A DNA stretch of 64,000 nt from Aliihoeflea sp052435735 (GTDB taxonomy: Bacteria > Pseudomonadota > Alphaproteobacteria > Rhizobiales > Rhizobiaceae). Made by a program: the position numbers and the translations under genes. Where the stretch lies: contig JBQVNB010000011.1 of the NCBI GenBank assembly GCA_052435735.1, positions 68,060 through 132,059 on the forward strand, in the 5' to 3' direction. Shown in pieces: positions 50,812 through 60,035 of this stretch; position 1 is the first letter of the stretch, and each line of letters begins with the position of its first letter. A model generated the notes under the pieces. The model was not told the origin of the DNA, did not search any database, and was given only the letters and a program-made list of their open reading frames with translations.

Positions 50812-53031
50812 ATGAAGAAACTCACCCTCGTCGCAGCCATGTCGGTGTCGACGCTGGCCCTTTCGGCCAGCCAGTCCTTTGCCGACTACACATTGTCCAT
50901 CCTCCACATCAACGATCTGCATTCGCGCATCCAGTCGATCAACTCCTCGGATGCGACGTGCTCCGACGAGGACGAGACGGCGGGCGAGTGCTTCGGCGGG
51001 ATCGCGCGCGTGGCGACCAAGATCAACGAACGCCGCGACGCGCTGACGGGCGAGGATCGCAATGTGATCGTGCTCGACGCGGGCGACCAGTTCCAGGGCT
51101 CGCTGTTCTACACGACCTACAAGGGCGAGGACACGGTCGAGTTCATGAACATGATCGGCTTCGACGCGATGGCCGTCGGCAATCATGAGTTCGACGACGG
51201 TCCGCAGGTGCTGGCCGACTTCATCGACGCGGCCGAATTCCCGGTGATCTCGGGCAATACGGTCGTCGCGGATGCCGAGACGAGCCTTGCCGGCAAGATC
51301 GAGGAATGGACGATCGTCGAAAAGGGCGGCGAGCGCATCGGCATCCTCTCGGTGCTGGCGACCGACACGGACGTCACCTCGGCCGGTGGGCCGAACGTGA
51401 CCTTCGACGACGAGATCGAATATCTCAACGACGCCGTCTCCCGCATGGAAGGCGAGGGCATCAACAAGATCGTGCTCGTCAGCCATGTCGGCTTCGCGCG
51501 CGACCAGGAGATCGCGGCGGCGGTCAACGGAATCGACGTAATCGTCGGTGGCCACAGCCACACGCGCTTCTCGAACACCGAAGAGGGCGCCGAAGCCTAT
51601 CCGACGATGGTCGCCAACCCGTCGGGCCGCGACGTTCCGATCGTCCACGCCTATGCCAACTCGAAATATGTCGGCGAACTCGAAGTGACCTTCGACGACG
51701 AGGGCAATGTCACGGCGGCGGCCGGCGACACGATCCTGCTCGACGCGTCGGTGGAGCCGAACGCCGAGATCGCCGCGCGGGTGGAAGAGCTCGCCGCGCC
51801 GATCGAGGAACTGATGATGCAGCCGGTCTCCGAGACGACGGCGGCGATCGACGGCAGCCGCGAGACCTGCCGCGCGCAGGAATGCACGATGGGCAACCTC
51901 GTCTCCGATGCGATGCTCCACCGTACCTCGGAGCAGGGCGTTCGCATCGTCATCCAGAATGGTGGCGGCCTGCGCTCGTCCATCGATGCGGGCGAAATCA
52001 CGATGGGCGAAGTGCTCGCCGTGCTGCCGTTCCAGAACACGCTGGCGACGTTCGAACTGACGGGCGCGGACATCATCGCCTCGCTCGAACACGGCGTCTC
52101 CGGCATCGAAGAGGGCGCCGGACGCTTCCCGCAGGTCGCGGGCATTCGCTATTCCTTCGACCCGAGCCAGCCGGCCAATGGCGGGCGCATCCAGTCGGTC
52201 GAGATCGAGGAAAACGGTGAATGGGTCGCGCTCGACGAGGCGGCGACCTACGGCGTTGCGACCAACAACTTCATGCGCGGCGGCGGCGACGGCTACGAGC
52301 TCTTCGGCACCAACGCGCAGAACGCCTATGATTTCGGACCCGGCCTCGAAATGGTCGTCGCCGACTATCTGCGCGACAACGGCCCCTACGAGCCGATGCT
52401 GGACGGCCGCATCACCAATGTCGCCCAGGCTGAGCCGACCGAACCGGTCGTGGACGAAGCGGCGCCAAGCGACGCTTCGGAAGAACCGGCACCTTCGGCC
52501 GAGGAACTGACGACGCCGCAGCCCGAGGCCGCCCCGGCCGAGGAAGCCGCGCCTGCCGAGGACGAAGCCGCTCCGATCGAAGCGGTGCCGGCCGAAGAGG
52601 CTGCGCCGGCAGCGCCGGAAGTCGCACCGGCTGAAGACGCGGCACCGGCCGAGGAAGCCGCACCGATGACCGAAGAAGCCGCTCCGATGGAGGAAGAGGC
52701 CGATCCGATCGAGGCGGCGCCGGCCGAGGAAGCTGCGCCGGCAGCGCCGGAAGCCGCTCCTGCTGAGGACGCGGCACCGGCCGGGGAAGCCGCACCGATG
52801 ACCGAGGAAGCCGCTCCGATCGAGGAGGAGGCCGATCCGATCGAGGCGGCACCGGCCATGGATGGCGGCGCGCGGACCCATACGGTCGTCGCGGGCGACA
52901 ATCTTTGGGAACTCGCCGAGCAGTATCTGGGCGATGGCGAGCGCTACATGGAGATCGCCGAGGCGAACCCCGAATTGCGTAATCCCAACCGGCTGCATGT
53001 CGGCATGGAACTCGTCATCCCGGCCAACTGA
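50812..53031 (+). CDS. Periplasmic 5'-nucleotidase with acidic repeat linker and LysM domain
   Basis: A 739-residue exported phosphoesterase. Signal peptide MKKLTLVAAMSVSTLALSAS. The metallophosphatase domain (about 28-250) has NDLHSR, DAGDQFQGS, GNHEFD and GGHSHT, all metal ligands intact; the 5'-nucleotidase C-terminal domain spans about 340-506. Residues about 540-681 are an Ala/Pro/Glu linker containing a 44-residue tandem duplication. A single LysM (TVVAGDNLWELAEQYLGDGE) ends the protein and should hold it on peptidoglycan. UshA-like activity on nucleotides is likely. A small Cys-containing insert (ATCSDEDETAGECFGG) lies close to the active site. Confidence 0.9.
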   Translation: MKKLTLVAAMSVSTLALSASQSFADYTLSILHINDLHSRIQSINSSDATCSDEDETAGECFGGIARVATKINERRDALTGEDRNVIVLDAGDQFQGSLFYTTYKGEDTVEFMNMIGFDAMAVGNHEFDDGPQVLADFIDAAEFPVISGNTVVADAETSLAGKIEEWTIVEKGGERIGILSVLATDTDVTSAGGPNVTFDDEIEYLNDAVSRMEGEGINKIVLVSHVGFARDQEIAAAVNGIDVIVGGHSHTRFSNTEEGAEAYPTMVANPSGRDVPIVHAYANSKYVGELEVTFDDEGNVTAAAGDTILLDASVEPNAEIAARVEELAAPIEELMMQPVSETTAAIDGSRETCRAQECTMGNLVSDAMLHRTSEQGVRIVIQNGGGLRSSIDAGEITMGEVLAVLPFQNTLATFELTGADIIASLEHGVSGIEEGAGRFPQVAGIRYSFDPSQPANGGRIQSVEIEENGEWVALDEAATYGVATNNFMRGGGDGYELFGTNAQNAYDFGPGLEMVVADYLRDNGPYEPMLDGRITNVAQAEPTEPVVDEAAPSDASEEPAPSAEELTTPQPEAAPAEEAAPAEDEAAPIEAVPAEEAAPAAPEVAPAEDAAPAEEAAPMTEEAAPMEEEADPIEAAPAEEAAPAAPEAAPAEDAAPAGEAAPMTEEAAPIEEEADPIEAAPAMDGGARTHTVVAGDNLWELAEQYLGDGERYMEIAEANPELRNPNRLHVGMELVIPAN
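52591..52854 (+). repeat. 132-bp tandem duplication within the nucleotidase linker
   Basis: Two adjacent 132-base units (starting at 52591 and 52723) that are about 90 percent alike and encode 44 residues each, of the pattern AEEAAPAAPE...APMTEEAAP...EEEADPIEAAPA. The exact multiple of three keeps the frame. It looks like a recent in-frame expansion of the flexible linker. Confidence 0.85.
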
Positions 53032-53051
53032 TCGGCCGCCGGACCCTTCTG

Positions 53052-53080
53052 CGGGCCGCCTTCGGGCGGCCCGTTTCATT
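53052..53080 (+). terminator. Intrinsic terminator after the nucleotidase gene
   Basis: Perfect stem CGGGCCGCC - TTCG - GGCGGCCCG followed by TTTCATTT. The UUCG-type loop is especially stable. Confidence 0.85.
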
Positions 53081-53213
53081 TGACGGGCGAGGACAGTGTG
53101 TCTGCGGCCACGCGCCATATTGATCGACGCGCGCGAACGCCTAGTTTCCGGCCACGAAATCCGAACTGGCGGGGCAGGCGACGCACGAGCGGCGCCGCGC
53201 GAAGGAGACGGCG

Positions 53214-54278
53214 ATGACGCTGCAAACGAAGATCGACGGTGAGGCTGCGCGGGCGATCGGTCCGCTGCCCGAGGGACATCCGCGGGTTCGCGCGAAGAAG
53301 GTCGGCGTGCTTCTGGCCAATCTGGGCACGCCCGACGGCACCGACTATTCGTCGATGCGGCGCTATTTGAAGGAATTCCTGTCCGATCCGCGCGTCATCG
53401 AGCTCAACAAGGCGATCTGGTATCCGATCCTCTATGGCGCGGTGCTGACGACAAGGCCGTCGAAATCGGGCGCGAATTACCGCAAGATCTGGAACATGGA
53501 AAGGGACGAGTCGCCGCTGCGCACCATCACCCGCGCGCAGGCCGAAAAGCTCGCTGCCGCGCTCTCCGGCGACGATCGCATCGTCGTCGACTGGGGGATG
53601 CGCTACGGTCAGCCCTCGATCGCCAGTGCGGTCGACAATCTGATGAAGGCGGGCTGCGATCGCATCGTGATGTTCCCGCTCTATCCGCAGTTTTCCGCGA
53701 CGACGACGGCGACGGCGAACGACCAGCTCTACCGCGCGCTGATGAAGATCCGGCATATGCCGACCGTCCGCTCGGTGCCGCCCTATCATGACGAGCCCGT
53801 CTATATCGAGGCGCTGGCACGCTCGCTGGAAAAGCATCTGGCCGCGCTCGATTTCGAACCGGAAATCGTGCTCGCCTCCTATCACGGCATCCCGAAAGCC
53901 TATTTCGAGCGCGGCGACCCCTATCACTGCCACTGCCAGAAGACGACGCGGCTTTTGCGCGAGCGACTGGGCTGGGGGAAGGACCGGCTGATGACGACCT
54001 TCCAGTCCCGCTTCGGCGCGCAGGAATGGCTGCAGCCCTATACAGACAAGACCGTCGAGAAGCTCGCCAGGGACGGCGTGAAGCGGATCGCCATCGTCAA
54101 TCCGGGGTTCTCCGCCGACTGCATCGAGACGCTGGAGGAAATCGACGGTGAGGTGCGGGAGATCTTCGAGCATGCCGGAGGGGAGAAGTTCGCGCACATC
54201 CCGTGTTTGAACGATTCGGAGGAGGGGATGGCGGTGATCGAGACGATCGTGCGGCGGGAAATGCAGGGGTGGGTTTAG
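53214..54278 (+). CDS. hemH: Ferrochelatase
   Basis: A 354-residue enzyme inserting Fe(II) into protoporphyrin IX, the last step of haem synthesis. KVGVLLANLGTPDGTDYSSM opens the fold; VDWGMRYGQPSIASAVDNLM, MFPLYPQFSATTTATANDQL, LASYHGIPKAYFERGDPYHC and NPGFSADCIETLEEIDGEVR carry the conserved His and Glu residues of the active site. The GDPYHCHCQKT segment holds Cys residues that in some relatives bind a 2Fe-2S cluster. Single gene with an AAGGAGA ribosome site. Confidence 0.96.
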   Translation: MTLQTKIDGEAARAIGPLPEGHPRVRAKKVGVLLANLGTPDGTDYSSMRRYLKEFLSDPRVIELNKAIWYPILYGAVLTTRPSKSGANYRKIWNMERDESPLRTITRAQAEKLAAALSGDDRIVVDWGMRYGQPSIASAVDNLMKAGCDRIVMFPLYPQFSATTTATANDQLYRALMKIRHMPTVRSVPPYHDEPVYIEALARSLEKHLAALDFEPEIVLASYHGIPKAYFERGDPYHCHCQKTTRLLRERLGWGKDRLMTTFQSRFGAQEWLQPYTDKTVEKLARDGVKRIAIVNPGFSADCIETLEEIDGEVREIFEHAGGEKFAHIPCLNDSEEGMAVIETIVRREMQGWV

Positions 54279-54327
54279 AGGGCACGGCTGCGGTTTAAGC
54301 GGGGGCTTTGCCAAGTCGGGCGAGGGG

Positions 54328-54468
54328 GACCCCCACCCATTATCCCTCCCCACAAGAGGTAGGGCGTCGGCGTTTTGCCATTCCTTCGAGCCGGGTGATG
54401 CATTGAAGGGTATGTACGAGGCGGACGAACTCCCTCCCCCTTGTGGGGAGGGATACAGGGTGGGGGTC
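54328..54468. repeat. Palindromic intergenic repeat, family B copy 2
   Basis: Begins GACCCCCACCCATTATCCCT and ends with GGGAGGGATACAGGGTGGGG, inner arms CCTCCCC / GGGGAGG. It fills the gap between hemH and the convergent beta-barrel gene. It shares its ends with the element translated inside bkdB, and its right inner segment, inverted, with the interrupted copy near the right edge. Confidence 0.88.
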
Positions 54469-54497
54469 AATTCAGGAAAAACCTGAGCTTCCGCCTG

Positions 54498-56183
54498 CTA
54501 CCTTTGCGCCCGCAAGCCCACGAACACGCTCGTCGTGTCGCTTTCGCGGCCGGGATCGCTGCTGGTTACAGTTTCGTAGCGGGCGCGGCCGGTCAGGCCG
54601 AGGTAGCGGTTGAGCCACCAGGTGAGGGCGATCTGGCCGGTCCAGGTCATGTCGTAGGCGGACGAGTTGGCGTAGTCGCGGTAGTCGAGGCCTATCCCGG
54701 CCGTGCCGGTGAGGTTTGCGCGCAGTTCGCGGGTGATCGAGAGGTTTCCGGCGTAGAGGAGCGAGCCGCTCTGGCCGGGGGAGGTGGTGCCTTCGACCGT
54801 CGTCAGCGCGTTGAGGTCGACGATCGTGCCGCGCAAGGGCGACCAGGCTAGGTTGCCGCCAAGCTCCAAGCCGGACACGGCGTCGAGCGCGTCGTCGTCG
54901 GGGTCTTCGGACAGCCAGCCCGCATAGGCCTCGCCGCGCCACTTTTCGGCGATGTCGATGCCGATGCCGGCGCGCAGCGCCAGCCGGTCGGCCGAGCGTG
55001 CGAAACCGGCTGCGTCGATCTCGTTGTCGTAGATGCGGCGGCCGATTTCGACCTCGGCGAAGGGAATGAGGGCCGGCGAAATCTCGTAGCCGGTGCGCAG
55101 GCGCAGGCTTGCCAGCGTCGAGTTCCGGTCCTCCTGGCTGAGCACCGTTCCGTCAGGAAGCCGTGCATCGGAGAACATGTCGCGCGTCACGTTGCCGGTC
55201 AGGCCGAGCCGCAGCCGCGCGACTTCGCGCCCGATGCCGAGTTCGCCGGCGAGGGTGTCGCGGTCGGGCCGCGAGGCGCCCGTCGTCAGTTCGACCGGCG
55301 AGGAGGCGGATTCGGGGCGGTGCAGATAGTTGAAGGCGGCGCGGCCCTCGTAGCCGCCCGCGAGATCGAGCAGCAACTCGCCGTCGAGACCTGCTTCCGT
55401 GTCGCGGATTTCGGCGCCCGAAAGTTCGCGGCGCAGGAGGCCGAACCCGTTCAACCGTGCCTCGTGGCGCGACCAGTCGGAGCGCAGCTCGAACCGCGCG
55501 GTGGTTTCCGAATAGATCGCGCTTTGCGCATCGGCGCTGCCGTTTGCGTTGGTCGTCGCGCCGAGGCCCTGTTCGATCGAGGGGAAGAGCTCGAAGGTGC
55601 CGACGCGCAGGCCGATCGGCGCGTAGGGATTGTCGTCCGGCAGGCGCCGCGTCGTCTCGATCGAATTGACCCGCGACGCATCGGCGCCGATGCGCAAATT
55701 GCGTTCGAGGTCGAGGGAATCGACGGCGGCGAGCGGCACGGTTGCCGTCACCGTGTCGTCGACCTGGCCTTCGGCGAGCGCACTCGCCGCGCCGCGGTCC
55801 GGTTCGTTTTCACGACCTTCGCGAAGCTGCGGGCGGGCGAGATCGATCGCGGCCTGGCCGGCGAAGGGGTCGATGACCGCATCGGTTTCGGGCGCATCGG
55901 TGCGCCGGCGCTCACCCGCAAGCGGCTTGCCTTGCGAGAGCGCACCGTCGCTGAACGGGCGATACGCCTCCTGCGCCCGCGTCGCCTCTTCTTCGAGCAC
56001 GCTGCGTTCAGCGAGCGAGGGACGGGTGAGAAGGTCGCGCGCGGGGTCGTCGCGCAAATCGCCGCGCAGCGGCAGTTGCGGCTGCTGCGCCAGCACCTGA
56101 TGGCCGGCGAAAAGCGCGGCGGCCGCGCATGCGACACCGAGCGCGGCGGCAAGCCTGCGAAGCCGGAAACTTGTGTCTGCCAT
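54498..56183 (-). CDS. Outer membrane beta-barrel protein (BBP2-like)
   Basis: A 561-residue exported protein: signal RLAAALGVACAAAALFAGHQ with cleavage near VLAQQ. Residues about 30-170 are a polar Pro/Arg/Glu-rich region; from about 185 on, alternating short amphipathic strands (YSETTARFELRSDWSRHEAR, GRARYETVTSSDP) and a final aromatic-free ...FVGLRAQR end suggest a 14-18-strand barrel. This fits the putative beta-barrel porin 2 family, often linked to polysaccharide export, but no polysaccharide cluster is adjacent apart from kdsD and galU. Function unknown. Confidence 0.8.
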   Translation of the reverse strand: MADTSFRLRRLAAALGVACAAAALFAGHQVLAQQPQLPLRGDLRDDPARDLLTRPSLAERSVLEEEATRAQEAYRPFSDGALSQGKPLAGERRRTDAPETDAVIDPFAGQAAIDLARPQLREGRENEPDRGAASALAEGQVDDTVTATVPLAAVDSLDLERNLRIGADASRVNSIETTRRLPDDNPYAPIGLRVGTFELFPSIEQGLGATTNANGSADAQSAIYSETTARFELRSDWSRHEARLNGFGLLRRELSGAEIRDTEAGLDGELLLDLAGGYEGRAAFNYLHRPESASSPVELTTGASRPDRDTLAGELGIGREVARLRLGLTGNVTRDMFSDARLPDGTVLSQEDRNSTLASLRLRTGYEISPALIPFAEVEIGRRIYDNEIDAAGFARSADRLALRAGIGIDIAEKWRGEAYAGWLSEDPDDDALDAVSGLELGGNLAWSPLRGTIVDLNALTTVEGTTSPGQSGSLLYAGNLSITRELRANLTGTAGIGLDYRDYANSSAYDMTWTGQIALTWWLNRYLGLTGRARYETVTSSDPGRESDTTSVFVGLRAQR

Positions 56184-56317
56184 CGGGCCTGCGCCGCTTT
56201 CAGGTGAGGAAAATCATGCTTACGAAACCGTAAAGCGGCTTGGTTAACCAAGTGTTGAAATCGCGCCTGCCCACCGCGGTAATGGACATGGCCGCAAAGG
56301 AACGCTAAGCGCATCCC

Positions 56318-57316
56318 ATGCTGCGCCAGAAAACGAACAAAGCTCCTGATCGCGACCAGATCGCCCAGTCGGCCGCCCGCACGCTCGCGACGGAGGCCGC
56401 GGGGCTCGCGCGCCTCGCCGAATCCTTCGAAAACGGACTTGCCGCGCCCTTTGCCGACGCCGTCGAGGCGCTGGAGGGGATCACCGGCCGGGTGATCGTG
56501 ACGGGCGTCGGCAAGAGCGGGCATATCGGCTCCAAGATCGCCGCGACGCTCGCCTCGACCGGTACGCCGGCCTTCTTCGTCCATCCGGCCGAAGCCAATC
56601 ACGGCGATCTCGGCATGATCGCTGAGGACGATGCGATCCTCGCCATTTCGTGGTCCGGCGAGACGAGCGAACTGACCGGGATCATCGCCTATGCGCGGCG
56701 CTTCTCGATCCCGCTCATCGCCATCACTTCGGGCACGCAGTCCGCGCTGGCGCGCGAGGCGAGCGTGGTGCTGGCGCTGCCGAAGGTGGCGGAGGCCTGC
56801 CCGCACGGGCTGGCGCCGACGACCTCGACGCTGATGCAACTCGTGGTGGGCGACGCGCTGGCCGTGGCGCTGCTCGAGGCGCGGGGCTTCACGCCCGATC
56901 ATTTCAAGACCTTCCACCCCGGCGGCAAGCTGGGCGCGAGCCTGACGCATGTGCGCGACCTGATGCATTCGGGCGACGAGGTGCCGCTGGTGCCGCTCGG
57001 CACGGCGATGACCGACGCGGTGCACGTCCTGTCGAAGAAGCGCTTCGGCTGCGTGTGCGTGGTCGACGATCAGGGCCGGCTCGCGGGCATCGTCACCGAT
57101 GGCGATCTTGCCCGCAACCTTCACCGCAACCTGGCGGCGCTCTCCGTCGACGAGGTGATGACGCGCACACCGAAGACGGTCGCGCCCGACATGCTGGCCG
57201 CCACCGCCACCGGCATCATCAACGAAAAGGGCATTTCGGCGCTGGTCGTCTGCGAGGACGAGCGGCCGGTGGGCATCGTTCACTTCCACGATCTGTTGCG
57301 GGTCGGGGCGGCTTAA
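56318..57316 (+). CDS. kdsD: Arabinose-5-phosphate isomerase (KpsF/GutQ family)
   Basis: A 332-residue enzyme: N-terminal SIS domain (GVGKSGHIGSKIAATLASTG, HPAEANHGDLGMI, ISWSGETSEL, APTTSTLMQLVVGDALAVAL) and two CBS domains from about residue 205 (DLMHSGDEVPLVPLGTAMTD, then SVDEVMTRTPKTV). It makes D-arabinose-5-phosphate for Kdo of the lipopolysaccharide core. Full length. It lies divergent from the beta-barrel gene and convergent, with no gap, to the DUF459 gene. Confidence 0.94.
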   Translation: MLRQKTNKAPDRDQIAQSAARTLATEAAGLARLAESFENGLAAPFADAVEALEGITGRVIVTGVGKSGHIGSKIAATLASTGTPAFFVHPAEANHGDLGMIAEDDAILAISWSGETSELTGIIAYARRFSIPLIAITSGTQSALAREASVVLALPKVAEACPHGLAPTTSTLMQLVVGDALAVALLEARGFTPDHFKTFHPGGKLGASLTHVRDLMHSGDEVPLVPLGTAMTDAVHVLSKKRFGCVCVVDDQGRLAGIVTDGDLARNLHRNLAALSVDEVMTRTPKTVAPDMLAATATGIINEKGISALVVCEDERPVGIVHFHDLLRVGAA

Positions 57317-58570
57317 CTATCGCCGCAGCGCTCCCGTAATCCCTGCATCGAACGGTTCGGGCGCGGGGCGCTCGCGCATGAAATTGTCGGCGCGGCCGGT
57401 GGGGGCACCTTCGGGCTCATCCTCCGTCTCGACCCTTGGGGCGGGCGTCGCGCGTACCGGGCGGACGATGTTGCGGCCGAGGAGTTCGCCGCCGGTTGCG
57501 GGTGCGGCAAACAAAGCGACGGGCTGGGTGCGGTCGATGCGGGGCGCCTCGCGCGGGCCGGCGACGAAGCCGGGGGGCAGGTCGGGGCCGAAGAAGACGA
57601 GTTCGGGCGCGGGCGCGGCGCCGAGTGCCTGCTGCAGCGGCTTTTCGACGAAGAAGGCGATCTTGCGCTTGCCGGCGCGGGTGACATTGATGCCGTCATC
57701 GGCGCGAAGCTGGGTCGGCTGGCCGTTCATGTCGGGGCCGCTGGCGACGAAGGCGCCGTTCTCGTCGACGAAGCCGTCCCAGACGTCGACGAACTGGCCG
57801 CCGGCCGCTTCGGCGACCTTGCGGTAGATGTCGTTGAAGGCCAGCATGTCGGCCGACATGGTGGACGGGCGGAAGGGGATCATGCCGACCCAGACGAGCG
57901 GGATGTCCTTTGCCGTCACCGCCTCGGCCATGAGGCTGGCGCGGCGCTCGTATTCCTTCAGCCAGGCGTCGCTGCGCGCCGCCTCCGACGTGCCGGTGAC
58001 CGACATGGCCTGCCGGTCGTTGGAGCCGAGCATGACGACGACGATGGCGGGGTCGAGTTCGTCGAGCATGGCGGCGAGGTTGCCGGGCCAGTCGTAATAA
58101 TCGTCGCGCACGAGGCCGGAGGACCCATTCGCGCGGGCGACGATCTCGACCGAGGCGTCCGCCTCGACGGCGGCTTCGAGGCCCTCGGCCAATCCGCCGG
58201 CGACGAAGTCACCGACCACGAGCACCTTGCGCGCGTCGTCCGCCTTGGCGACGGCGGCGGCTGCTGCGGGCGCGGCGGCCTGTCCCGGCGATGACGAGCG
58301 CTGGCGGCGCTGCGCCTGCCCGCCGGCGCCTTGCTGCTGCCGGCGGGGCTGCGCGCGCTGGCGTTGCGGCTGGCGCTGGGGGGCTTCATAGACCTGCGGC
58401 GCCGGCTGGTTGCGCTGGAACAGGAAGCGCAGAAGACCGCCGCCCTGTTGCTGCTGTTGCTGCGCGGCCGCCGGCGAAACGGCGAAAGGCGCGCCTTGCG
58501 GCACGCCTCCGAAAGCCAGGATCATCGCCAGACAGATAAACGCTGCTCTGCGCAGACCTCGCGATGCCAA
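57317..58570 (-). CDS. DUF459 SGNH-fold protein lacking catalytic residues
   Basis: A 417-residue exported protein. A signal sequence (FICLAMILAFGGVPQGAPFA) precedes a long Gln/Arg/Pro-rich low-complexity region (residues about 37-100). The SGNH-like domain starts VLVVGDFVAGGLAEGLEAAV, where the nucleophile Ser of GDS is Phe; block III is MLGSNDRQAM; block V reads ADDGINVTRAGKRKIAFFVE, where the usual DxxH has Asn for His. Both catalytic positions are therefore missing. DUF459 proteins are common in Rhizobiales and have been loosely linked to cell-envelope or exopolysaccharide work. It is 14 bases downstream of the lytic transglycosylase gene. Confidence 0.82.
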   Translation of the reverse strand: MASRGLRRAAFICLAMILAFGGVPQGAPFAVSPAAAQQQQQQGGGLLRFLFQRNQPAPQVYEAPQRQPQRQRAQPRRQQQGAGGQAQRRQRSSSPGQAAAPAAAAAVAKADDARKVLVVGDFVAGGLAEGLEAAVEADASVEIVARANGSSGLVRDDYYDWPGNLAAMLDELDPAIVVVMLGSNDRQAMSVTGTSEAARSDAWLKEYERRASLMAEAVTAKDIPLVWVGMIPFRPSTMSADMLAFNDIYRKVAEAAGGQFVDVWDGFVDENGAFVASGPDMNGQPTQLRADDGINVTRAGKRKIAFFVEKPLQQALGAAPAPELVFFGPDLPPGFVAGPREAPRIDRTQPVALFAAPATGGELLGRNIVRPVRATPAPRVETEDEPEGAPTGRADNFMRERPAPEPFDAGITGALRR

Positions 58571-58584
58571 ATCGTACTCCGTTC

Positions 58585-59832
58585 CTACTGCCCCCGAATG
58601 CGGGACAGAACTTCCTTCGAGGGGTGGCCGTCGGCGCTCATTCCCATGCGCGACTGGAAGGCCTTGATCGCATCGCGCGAGGCGGGTCCGATCTTGCCGT
58701 CGATATTGCCGTCATAATAGCCGCGCGTCAAAAGATGCTGTTGCAACTCCTGCGTCTCGTCGAACGAGAGCCGCGTGAAGGGACGGTTCCAATCGCGCGC
58801 GAGTTGCGGCTGGCCGGCGATCTGGTCGGCGAGAAGCCCGACGGCGATCGCGTAGCGGTCGGCATTGTTGTAGCGCTTGAGCATGTTGAAATTGTGCAGG
58901 ACGAGGAAGGCCGGGCCTTCGCGGCCGTCCGGCACCTTCAGTTCGGCGCTGTCGCCAGGACGCGGATAGGCCTGGCCGTTGGCGCGCACGACGCCGATCG
59001 ACTGCCACTGCTGGAGCGACATCGTGCCGCCGGGGAATTTGCGGCCCGCCGGCAGTTTCACCTCGTAGCCCCAGGCATGGCCGGCCCGCCAGCCATTGCT
59101 GGACAAAAGGTTGGCGGCCGTGGCGAGCGCATCGGGCACCGAATTCCAGATGTCGCGGCGGCCATTGCCGTCGAAATCGACCGCATAGGCCTTGTAGCTG
59201 GTCGGGATGAACTGGGTGTGGCCCATCGCGCCGGCCCACGAACCGGTCAAATGGTGGACGTCGATGTCGCCGCGCTGGAGGATTTCGAGCGCCGCGATCA
59301 ATTGCTGGCGCGCGAAGCGCTGCCGGCGCTCGTCGGCATAGGCGAGGGTGGAGAGCGAACGGATGACGTTGCGCATCACCCGGTCGTTGGTGAGGATCGC
59401 GCCATAGTTCGATTCCATCGACCAGATGGCGAGGAGGATGTTGCGGTCGACGCCGAAGCGGCTCTCGATCTGGCCGAGCAGGCGATTGTGTTCACTGGCC
59501 TTCTGGCGGCCGATGCCGATCGAGTTCTCGTTGATCCGGTTGTCGAAATAGTCCCAGACCGGCGCGACGAATTCGGGCTGGTAGCGGGCCTTTTCGAGCA
59601 CTTCGGGGTCGGGCGCGGTCACGCCTTGGAACGCGCGGTCGAATGTCGCGTTGGATATGCCGCTCTGCGCCGCCGTCGCACGGAACTGCGCGACCCACCT
59701 TTGGAACCCGGCATCGGCCTGCGCCGGCTGGGAGATGACAGAAAGGCCGATCGTCATGCCCGTCACGGCCAGAACCGCGCCCAGCGACCGCGCACCGGCG
59801 ACGAGCGATCCCACGAATGTCTTCAAGCTCAT
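58585..59832 (-). CDS. Lytic murein transglycosylase (MltB family) with PG-binding domain
   Basis: A 415-residue periplasmic muramidase-like enzyme. After a signal peptide (about 1-40) comes the SLT_2 domain with FRATAAQSGISNATFDRAFQ, the catalytic Glu in IWSMESNYGAI, and SWAGAMGHTQFIPTSYKAYA with NGRRDIWNSVPDALAT. A C-terminal PG_binding_1 domain (residues about 350-410; LLTRGYYDGNIDGKIGPASR) attaches it to peptidoglycan. It cleaves glycan strands with 1,6-anhydroMurNAc formation. It leads a two-gene operon with the DUF459 gene. Confidence 0.94.
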   Translation of the reverse strand: MSLKTFVGSLVAGARSLGAVLAVTGMTIGLSVISQPAQADAGFQRWVAQFRATAAQSGISNATFDRAFQGVTAPDPEVLEKARYQPEFVAPVWDYFDNRINENSIGIGRQKASEHNRLLGQIESRFGVDRNILLAIWSMESNYGAILTNDRVMRNVIRSLSTLAYADERRQRFARQQLIAALEILQRGDIDVHHLTGSWAGAMGHTQFIPTSYKAYAVDFDGNGRRDIWNSVPDALATAANLLSSNGWRAGHAWGYEVKLPAGRKFPGGTMSLQQWQSIGVVRANGQAYPRPGDSAELKVPDGREGPAFLVLHNFNMLKRYNNADRYAIAVGLLADQIAGQPQLARDWNRPFTRLSFDETQELQQHLLTRGYYDGNIDGKIGPASRDAIKAFQSRMGMSADGHPSKEVLSRIRGQ

Positions 59833-60035
59833 GAATTCCTCCTTGATTCAGGATTTGAAGCGATTCTGCACCGATCGGGTTAGGAAAGCGTTTACCATGC
59901 CGTCCGGAGCCGCCCCTGGCTCAACCTTTCCGTGCGGCAAATCAGCCACCTTCGTTCAAGACAGATCAACATTGACATGAAAATGTCCGCGACGGAACGT
60001 ACGCGGCCGCGCCGATCACGAAGTCGCGATCATCG

